DNA of 64,000 nucleotides, from contig JACFNF010000010.1 in assembly GCA_019454985.1 (NCBI GenBank), positions 1 through 64,000 on the forward strand. Direction: 5' to 3'. A program made the translations under genes and the position numbers. Below, in pieces: positions 58,250 to 64,000 of the stretch. Within the stretch, counting starts at the first letter, position 1. Each line of letters begins with the position of its first letter. Source of the DNA: Bacteroidales bacterium. Lineage in GTDB: Bacteria; Bacteroidota; Bacteroidia; Bacteroidales; F082. A model generated the notes under the pieces. That model saw nothing but the letters and a program-made list of their open reading frames with translations. It made no database searches and was not told the DNA's origin.

Positions 58250-59667
58250 CGCCGGCCACCCCGTTGCGGACCACCAGGCATGGATGGCCTGGGCTGTGCC
58301 GAATTTCTAAATTGCACATTGCGCCTCATGATATTTTCCTTTTCAGCGGCTTGACGGGCAGCAGCCTTTTCAGCTTCTTCCTTCATCAAAAGGTCTTCAG
58401 CCTGAATACGTTCCATATCCGACTGGCTGATGGGGCTTAGGCGATACGACTCAGGGTCGGAAGGGAGGAGCAGACTCACCATCTCGCCTTCCTTCAAACC
58501 TGCACGGATGATGATCTCGTTTTCGTTGGCTTTACCGGCAATTACCTGCTGACGACGATTTCCAACAAAGACATATTGAATGCTGTCTTGTGAATGAATG
58601 GCCTCAAGTGGAATATAAAGCACATCTTTCAGCTCGTCGGTGATAATCACGTTTTTTGTGGTCATGGCAGGTCTGACGATGGAATCATATTCGTTGACCT
58701 CAATTTTCACTTCAAAGACTTTGGCATTGGAGTTTTTGAGTTGTTCGCCGATATTGGCTACTTCAACCACCTGACCGGTAAACTTCTTGTCGGGGAAAGC
58801 ATCCACACCGATTTCCACCCTTTGTCCGACTTTCACTTTAGAAATATCAACTTCGTTGACATAAGTTTTGGTGATCATCTCACGCAGATTGGGTAAAGTG
58901 GCCACTACGTTTTCCCACGAACTGATACTCGATCCGACACCTCTTTTTTTGCCATCCCAGTCGCGCTGATAAATGACCATGCCGGCTTTGGGTGCACGAA
59001 TGGTAAATTCCTGACTGAGTTGGATGAACTTCTCGACTTCGGTTTGTTTTTTGCGCAGGGCAGTTGTAACTTCCGACATATTGGCCACTGCCTTTTCATA
59101 TTTTAATGAGTAGTTTCTCAAAGCCTGATCGTAAGCCCGTTGTTGACGGTCGAGCTCGATCTGAACTTGTCGCTGGGTGGCCGGCGGCTCATAGATTGAC
59201 TGGTCAACGGCAATCTGTGCCTCTTCCATGGCATATTTAAGATTGACTAATTCGTTGCGGGCAGCCCTGAGATCCATGGTTGTATCCAACTGTGTTTTGA
59301 TATAGTTGTTCTGGTACTGCTCTATTTCGATCTGCTGATCTTTGATCTTGTTGGTAAGCTCGCTGCGGTCGAGTTGAGCCACGTAGTCGCCGCTGTCAAC
59401 GATGCTGCCGTCGGGGATGATGTCGTCAATCTTGAGCTGCCACAGCCTGGCATCCCGCAGGGCGGTAGGCGAAGGACCGTTGATCATTTCCGAGCTTTTT
59501 GCTTCCAACTCGCCGGTAGTGGTAACGCTTATGGTAAAAAGGCCATATTTAACCGGAGCTTCCACAGCGACAGCCTTGGTCTTATCTGTACGTGTAAAAT
59601 ACCAGGCCAGCAAAGTGATACCAAGCAAAACAACGATGGTTATTGTGATTTTCCGCCTCTCTTTCAT
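58246..59667 (-). CDS. HlyD/MacA-type periplasmic adaptor protein
   Basis: 473 residues from the ATG at 59667 (MKERRKITITIVVLLGITLLAWYFTR); a 45-codon longer frame overlaps the gap before moxR and lacks a membrane start. One N-terminal anchor helix, a lipoyl-like domain, a long coiled-coil hairpin (about 110-240), a beta-barrel domain and a C-terminal Pro/Gly/Arg tail (SMPGGPQRGGRR). It bridges an inner-membrane MacB-like permease to an outer-membrane channel. It overlaps the permease gene by 4 bp. No TolC-like gene is present in the window. Confidence 0.9.
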   Translation of the reverse strand: MKERRKITITIVVLLGITLLAWYFTRTDKTKAVAVEAPVKYGLFTISVTTTGELEAKSSEMINGPSPTALRDARLWQLKIDDIIPDGSIVDSGDYVAQLDRSELTNKIKDQQIEIEQYQNNYIKTQLDTTMDLRAARNELVNLKYAMEEAQIAVDQSIYEPPATQRQVQIELDRQQRAYDQALRNYSLKYEKAVANMSEVTTALRKKQTEVEKFIQLSQEFTIRAPKAGMVIYQRDWDGKKRGVGSSISSWENVVATLPNLREMITKTYVNEVDISKVKVGQRVEIGVDAFPDKKFTGQVVEVANIGEQLKNSNAKVFEVKIEVNEYDSIVRPAMTTKNVIITDELKDVLYIPLEAIHSQDSIQYVFVGNRRQQVIAGKANENEIIIRAGLKEGEMVSLLLPSDPESYRLSPISQSDMERIQAEDLLMKEEAEKAAARQAAEKENIMRRNVQFRNSAQPRPSMPGGPQRGGRR

Positions 59668-59713
59668 GACTACATTTTTTGGCTTTGGTTTAAAATATGA
59701 AAAATAGCATGGG

Positions 59714-60682
59714 CTACATAAACTTTCGAATGATTTGTTCGATGCTGATACCTTCAGCCTCAGCTGTATAGTTGCGAACAAGCCGGTGGCGAAGCACAGC
59801 AATGGCTACAGCTTTGACGTCTTCGATATCGGGCGAAAATTTTCCGTTGAGCAACGCATTGCATTTGGCGCCCAGAATAAGATATTGCGAAGCACGCGGA
59901 CCTGCGCCCCAACTGATGTATTTGTTGGTCCATTCGTGTGCACGTTCGGTTCGTGGGCGGGTTTTTGAAACCAAACTGACAGCATACTCCATCACATTGT
60001 CGGCTACAGGCACTTTCCTGACCAATTTCTGAAACGAAATGATCTCGTCAGCCGTAAGCACCGCTTTAGGCTCTTCGCCAACTTTGATGGTGGTGTTTTT
60101 CACCACCTCAATTTCCTGTTCAAACGAGGGATAGTCGAGCCAGAGATTAAACATAAACCTGTCGAGCTGGGCTTCGGGCAAAGGATAAGTGCCTTCCTGC
60201 TCAATTGGATTTTGGGTGGCCAGCACAAAAAACGGCTCCTGAAGACGATAGGTCTGTCCGGCAACCGTAATATGTTTTTCCTGCATTGCCTCGAGCAGAG
60301 CAGCTTGAGTCTTGGGTGGGGTACGGTTGATCTCGTCGGCTAAGATAATGTTGGCAAAAATGGGGCCCTTGATGAAACGAAACCGCCTTTGTTCATCGAG
60401 TATTTCCGTGCCGATAATGTCGCTGGGCATCAGGTCGGGCGTAAATTGAATACGATTGTACTCTAATCCTAATGTACGTCCTATCGTGTTGACTAATAAT
60501 GTTTTGGCTAAGCCCGGAACGCCAACCAAAAGCACATGGCCCTTACTGAAAATAGCAATCAGCGTTTGGTGAATGATATCATCCTGGCCAACAATGACCT
60601 TTGCGATCTCGCCTTTCAGTTGAAGAACCTTCTCCTGCAAAGCTTTTGCGGCTTCTACGTCCGAAGAAAATTGTGTTGTCAT
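59714..60682 (-). CDS. MoxR family AAA+ ATPase
   Basis: 322 residues. Walker A is GVPGLAKTLLVNTI, Walker B is ILADEINRTPPKTQAALLEAM, sensor 1 is ATQNPIEQEGTYPLPEAQLDRF, and sensor 2 falls in the C-terminal lid (HRLVRNY). MoxR proteins act as chaperones, often maturing metal-loaded or VWA-domain partners. The usual DUF58 and VWA partner genes are not in the window; here it stands between surA-like genes and the adaptor-permease pair, 50 bp after the first and 46 bp before the second. Confidence 0.92.
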   Translation of the reverse strand: MTTQFSSDVEAAKALQEKVLQLKGEIAKVIVGQDDIIHQTLIAIFSKGHVLLVGVPGLAKTLLVNTIGRTLGLEYNRIQFTPDLMPSDIIGTEILDEQRRFRFIKGPIFANIILADEINRTPPKTQAALLEAMQEKHITVAGQTYRLQEPFFVLATQNPIEQEGTYPLPEAQLDRFMFNLWLDYPSFEQEIEVVKNTTIKVGEEPKAVLTADEIISFQKLVRKVPVADNVMEYAVSLVSKTRPRTERAHEWTNKYISWGAGPRASQYLILGAKCNALLNGKFSPDIEDVKAVAIAVLRHRLVRNYTAEAEGISIEQIIRKFM

Positions 60683-60732
60683 GAGTATTGCTTCTGTCTA
60701 TGAGTTTGGTTTGTAGGTGAGTCTTTCAGGCT

Positions 60733-62100
60733 TTATTCGTTATTCCAGTTAAACTCAAAGTGGCATTGTTGATATTCAGGATGGATATTTACAAAAGCGT
60801 TTTTCGATTTATTTTTGATCCAATCGTTCACCATTTTTTGTTTCTTTTCGTTGAGCGCCCATTCGGCAATACGGTTGTAATCGTCTTTGAGATTGGCCTG
60901 ATGCGGTTCGGTTTTAAGCATGAGTTTCAAAATCCGGTAGGCATCTTTGCCATCTTCGGTTTTCATGGGTACCGGCTCACTGATTTCGCCGGGCTTGAGT
61001 TTGTCAATCACAAACGAAACCTGGGGATCAAGGGCTTCTGCTTCAAAACGTACTCCTCCGGTATAAGGATTCAACAAATATCCGCCTGTGGTTTTGTTTT
61101 CCTCATCGGAAAATTTCTCAACGGCTTTTTCAAAGGTGATTGAATCCATTCGAATCAGGCGAAGAAGTGAGTCAAGCTCGTTTTTGGCTTTTTCTAAAGC
61201 CACAGGGCTCACTTTGGTCATCATCAGGATATGTCTCACATTGACATAATCGCCGCGCCTGCCAATCATCTGGATGATATGAAAACCGGCTTGTGTTTCA
61301 ACAATCTCGCTTACCTCGCCTTCACGCAGCTTAAACGCCACCGCTTCAAATTCGGGATAAAGCTCACCACGGCCATAAAATCCAAGTTCGCCACCCTTTT
61401 TGGCCGACCCGGGGTCTTCGCTGTACAAAATGGCCAAGGTCGAAAAACGCTCCCCGGCCAGAATTCGTTTGCGTAAATCGTTGAGTTTTTCTTTGATTTC
61501 CATCTTTTCTTCAACACTCACCGGCGGGCGTTTCACAATCTGAGCAATCTCATATTCGGCCGGAACAACCGGAATACTGTCTTTTGAAAGGCTTTTGAAA
61601 TATTGTCGAACTTCCTGTGGGGTGACAACTGCTTTCGACATGATTTCTTCCTGTACTTTCTGACCTAACATTTGGTCTTTGACCATGCGCCGGAGTTCAT
61701 TTTTTATTTCAACGATGCTTTTGTTGTAATAAGACTCAAGTTTCTCCTGCGAGCCCAACTCGTTGATAAAATATCTTAGCCGGCGCTCCATTTCCTGATC
61801 AACTTGGTCGTCGGTAACGGTGATGCTGTCGAGTTCGGCCTGATTGAGCATGAGTTTTTGAAAAAGCATGTCTTCCAGAATACCGCAGCGAATCTCGCTG
61901 GCACTGCCGCTGATGCCCCGCTGTAGCCGCATTTGAATGTATTGGTTTTCGATGTCGGACTGAAAGATGGCGTTTTTACCCACTACAGCCACCACCTGAT
62001 CAATCAGGGCAGTCTGCTGAGCTGCGGCAGGGCTGACTGCCAATACCAGGAAGAAAATAATGGGTATGAGTGTGAAACGTGTGTTGTTGAATGATGGCAT
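60733..62100 (-). CDS. surA: Periplasmic peptidyl-prolyl isomerase SurA
   Basis: 455 residues. Signal peptide (to 28, ending AAAQQ). SurA N-domain about 30-170 (IDQVVAVVGKNAIFQSDIENQY, ILEDMLFQKLMLNQAE). Two parvulin domains follow, about 175-280 (SEDPGSAKKGGELGFYGRGE, AGFHIIQM) and 285-395 (VRHILMM, FSDEENKTTGGYL). The C-terminal helix returns to the N-domain. It guides outer-membrane proteins through the periplasm. It is the third of three consecutive SurA/PpiC-like genes on this strand. Confidence 0.93.
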   Translation of the reverse strand: MPSFNNTRFTLIPIIFFLVLAVSPAAAQQTALIDQVVAVVGKNAIFQSDIENQYIQMRLQRGISGSASEIRCGILEDMLFQKLMLNQAELDSITVTDDQVDQEMERRLRYFINELGSQEKLESYYNKSIVEIKNELRRMVKDQMLGQKVQEEIMSKAVVTPQEVRQYFKSLSKDSIPVVPAEYEIAQIVKRPPVSVEEKMEIKEKLNDLRKRILAGERFSTLAILYSEDPGSAKKGGELGFYGRGELYPEFEAVAFKLREGEVSEIVETQAGFHIIQMIGRRGDYVNVRHILMMTKVSPVALEKAKNELDSLLRLIRMDSITFEKAVEKFSDEENKTTGGYLLNPYTGGVRFEAEALDPQVSFVIDKLKPGEISEPVPMKTEDGKDAYRILKLMLKTEPHQANLKDDYNRIAEWALNEKKQKMVNDWIKNKSKNAFVNIHPEYQQCHFEFNWNNE

Positions 62101-62121
62101 GGTTTGTCGTGTTTTCGTAGG

Positions 62122-62970
62122 CTAAAAAGTTTCAAAGTCCCCATCCCTGAGGGCTCTGTCGTAAAGCTCGTCTTGCATCGAACGTAAAAACTCTTGTTTT
62201 CGTTTGTTGATAAGGATGTTGCGTATGTTTTCCGTCACCATCTCTATGGGTGAGATGCTTTCACTCATTCTATAATCTTTAATGCGGATCAGGTAAATAA
62301 ACGGCTTGTCGTTAATTTCAATGTAAGAGTTGTTTCGCAAAAAGAGTTCCTGATTGAAAGTTTGGATAGGCACTTGCTGCAACAAATCATCGAATCGAAT
62401 CCAGGTTTCATCTCCTATATAGTAGGAGAAGGCATATTGTTTGGCCAGCATGTCAATGGTGGAGCTGACGATGGTGTCTTTGTCGGAAAGTAAGCTGCGA
62501 AAACGTCGCAATTCTTTTGATTTTTCATCGAGTACGACATAAACCGCACGAACAATGTTGTAACGCAACTGAAAACTAGCATTATTTCGAACATAGTAAT
62601 CGTTGATTTCCGATTCGGAGACAATGGTATCAAGCTTTTGCTTGACCAACTCCGATTCGTAGGCATAAGTGAGGAGCGAATTTTTGTATTCTTCAAGCTT
62701 TTCGCTAAAATCTTTTTGTTTGGTATTCAGATTGCGTTCGGCCTGACGGATGAGCAATTGTCTTCTGATCCAACCATCAATATAGTTGGAAACCAATGCA
62801 ATACTGTCTTTTTCAGCGGTTCCAGGATGGACAATATCCCGAAGGTCGGAATTGTAAAGATATTTGTCATACACCCGTGCCACCGCTGGGTCATCGCTAC
62901 CCCGTCCGGATGAATTACACCCCGCGAAAAGCGGCAAAAAGAACAATATGATCAGTTTGATCCGATTCAT
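62122..62970 (-). CDS. SurA/PpiC-related lipoprotein lacking a clear parvulin core
   Basis: 282 residues. A lipoprotein signal (MNRIKLIILFFLPLFAGC, Cys18) is followed by SSGRGSDD, an acidic stretch typical of exported Bacteroidota lipoproteins. The helical chaperone-like region (DGWIRRQLLIRQAERNLNTK) resembles SurA N-domains. The expected parvulin motifs (GG-LG, FHI) are not visible; the region around 190-245 (FIYLIRIKDYRM) is only parvulin-like. It probably holds unfolded outer-membrane clients without isomerase activity. It overlaps the upstream PpiC gene by 4 bp. Confidence 0.8.
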   Translation of the reverse strand: MNRIKLIILFFLPLFAGCNSSGRGSDDPAVARVYDKYLYNSDLRDIVHPGTAEKDSIALVSNYIDGWIRRQLLIRQAERNLNTKQKDFSEKLEEYKNSLLTYAYESELVKQKLDTIVSESEINDYYVRNNASFQLRYNIVRAVYVVLDEKSKELRRFRSLLSDKDTIVSSTIDMLAKQYAFSYYIGDETWIRFDDLLQQVPIQTFNQELFLRNNSYIEINDKPFIYLIRIKDYRMSESISPIEMVTENIRNILINKRKQEFLRSMQDELYDRALRDGDFETF

Positions 62971-64000
62971 TGCACGTACTGTGCTTTCAATTTATCAAAA
63001 TTTTTGGTGTTCACCTTCACCGGAAACTCTTCTCTAAGTGATTTTACCCATTCTTTTTCAAGATAGTTCTGGTAATCAGAGGTAATGAGTCCTTTGGCTT
63101 CGTCGAGCTGTTTGGGCATCGAAGGCAGTATTTGGCGGATGTCAACAAAAATAGTTGCCTTATCGGCATCGGCTTCAAAAGGTCCGTAGAATCCGGCTTC
63201 CCATTTGCAGTTGTTGACGTATTTGTTGTCGCCTTTTTCAAATTTGCCAGGCTGCATTCTCACCGAATGGATGCTGTCCTGCTCGAACTGCTTGCGGAGC
63301 TCAATGAGGCCAGGGAACTTCCGAATAAGTTCCTTCGCTTTGTCAATTTCATCTTTGTTGGTAATGGTAAAAATCACCGCATCGGCACGTTCGTCCCAAA
63401 GATAATCGTTGACGTGGGCTTCGTGAAATGCCTTTAACCCAACCGTATCCTGCAGGGCTTTCGACCAAACTTTCTTGTCCATCAGGTCGAAAAGCAAAAT
63501 GCCATCGTGATATTCTTTCATCAGCGAAGCAAAATCAGGATGTTTGGTTTCTAATTGACTGTCTTCGTATGCAAGGCAGCTTTCTTTCACAAAATCGCTA
63601 AACAGTTTGCGGGCATAGGATTCGATGTCTAAATCGGGGTGCGATGTCTGTTTTTTAACGATATAGGCTGCAAAATCGCTTTCGGAATAGTTTTTCTTCC
63701 CGAGCTTGAACAAGGTTTTTCCCGGTTTTTCCACAGATGCAGCATCAAATTTCCCATTGATCAGTGTGCTGTCGAGTTGGGCAATAAAATGATTCAGGTT
63801 TTCTTCCGACGCACTGAACTTCGACTCGGCTTTGATCCTGTTGATGACAGATTCTTCACTCATCTGGGCACGGCTGTCTTTGCTCACTTTCTCTTTCAAT
63901 TTGGCTGACTCTTCTTCAAAGCTACCGGGTTTTTGCATCCCGACTAATTTGATGATATGAAAGCCATAAATGGTGCGAATGGGAGCGCTGATTTGACCGG
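62967..64000 (-). CDS. PpiC/parvulin-type peptidyl-prolyl isomerase, 5' part outside window
   Basis: The frame runs to the right edge without a start. The visible 344 codons begin inside the end of a parvulin domain (GQISAPIRTIYGFHIIKLVG) and continue through a helical region and a second parvulin-like segment (WDERADAVIFTITNKDE ... KATIFVDI). A Met at 63938 is internal, since the coding homology continues upstream of it. This is the large PpiC/SurA-like protein often first in such Bacteroidota clusters. The stop overlaps the ATG of the next gene (ATGA), so it leads the set of three chaperone genes. Confidence 0.87.
   Translation of the reverse strand, partial: GQISAPIRTIYGFHIIKLVGMQKPGSFEEESAKLKEKVSKDSRAQMSEESVINRIKAESKFSASEENLNHFIAQLDSTLINGKFDAASVEKPGKTLFKLGKKNYSESDFAAYIVKKQTSHPDLDIESYARKLFSDFVKESCLAYEDSQLETKHPDFASLMKEYHDGILLFDLMDKKVWSKALQDTVGLKAFHEAHVNDYLWDERADAVIFTITNKDEIDKAKELIRKFPGLIELRKQFEQDSIHSVRMQPGKFEKGDNKYVNNCKWEAGFYGPFEADADKATIFVDIRQILPSMPKQLDEAKGLITSDYQNYLEKEWVKSLREEFPVKVNTKNFDKLKAQYVQ

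Noticed and set aside
1..64000. CRISPR arrays, tRNA or rRNA genes, prophage and intact insertion sequences
   Set aside because: I looked for regularly spaced repeats, cloverleaf ends, integrase or transposase motifs and found none.

Overview
The window is a 64 kb stretch of a Bacteroidota chromosome, most like the order Bacteroidales. The evidence is a PorQ-like type IX secretion (T9SS) barrel, T9SS C-terminal sorting domains on secreted proteins, lipid A genes (lpxK, lpxH-like), SurA-family chaperones, a dipeptidyl-peptidase 5 close to the Porphyromonas enzyme, and many start regions preceded by the Bacteroidota -7 box TAnnTTTG with no clear Shine-Dalgarno. I see no rRNA, tRNA, CRISPR array, phage or intact insertion sequence.

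Layout. 1-10.2 kb (minus): a truncated secreted protein, endonuclease I, a short DnaE-type polymerase with a degraded PHP domain, DPP5, and a secreted glycoside hydrolase with dockerin-like repeats, translationally coupled to a 49-residue Pmp3/YqaE membrane protein. 10.3-17.9 kb (plus): a DUF1028 T9SS cargo, PorQ, RecF with a DUF721/DciA-like protein, an OFA-type transporter, and DsbD with two N-terminal domains. 18.1-29.6 kb: a small surface-sorted-looking protein, a 1055-residue T9SS protein, YebC, a TPR-LuxR regulator with two small membrane genes, an esterase lipoprotein, and a pair of outer-membrane barrel genes, one carrying ComEA-like helix-hairpin-helix motifs. 29.6-33.3 kb (plus): DUF2461, the small-RNA locus described below, split transketolase and shikimate kinase. 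33.4-44.7 kb: a GPH/SLC45-like transporter, a decayed histidine kinase beside MnmE and an intact paralogue, GAPDH, an FAD oxidoreductase, and the lpxK / purine nucleoside phosphorylase / lpxH-like operon. 44.8-56 kb: Nif3-like and zinc-ribbon proteins, a TPR protein, a FadL-like barrel, an aromatic/Ser-rich lipoprotein, ProS, a head-GIN lipoprotein, a PagL-like lipid A deacylase and MazG. 56-64 kb (minus): peroxiredoxin, a MacB-type permease and adaptor without an ATPase, MoxR, and three consecutive SurA/PpiC-like genes, the last running off the right edge.

The most notable signal lies in the 553-bp gap between DUF2461 and transketolase. It holds two paralogous units of about 190 bp. Each has a two-copy direct repeat with a 21-bp period, then at the same distance a TAnnTTTG box, then a candidate structured RNA of about 105 nt. 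The two RNAs share a 5' GU-rich tract, a 12-bp palindrome, a 13-bp outer stem with a compensatory base-pair change, and an inner hairpin whose stem sequence has changed almost completely while pairing is kept and the U-rich loop is identical. This looks like a pair of co-regulated paralogous small RNAs. A short in-frame peptide in each copy is the competing reading.

Several start codons were moved downstream from the longest possible frame because an exact -7 box, a signal peptide or a neighbouring gene lies inside the extension. All functional calls are from reading the sequence and knowledge of the families; no database search was run.
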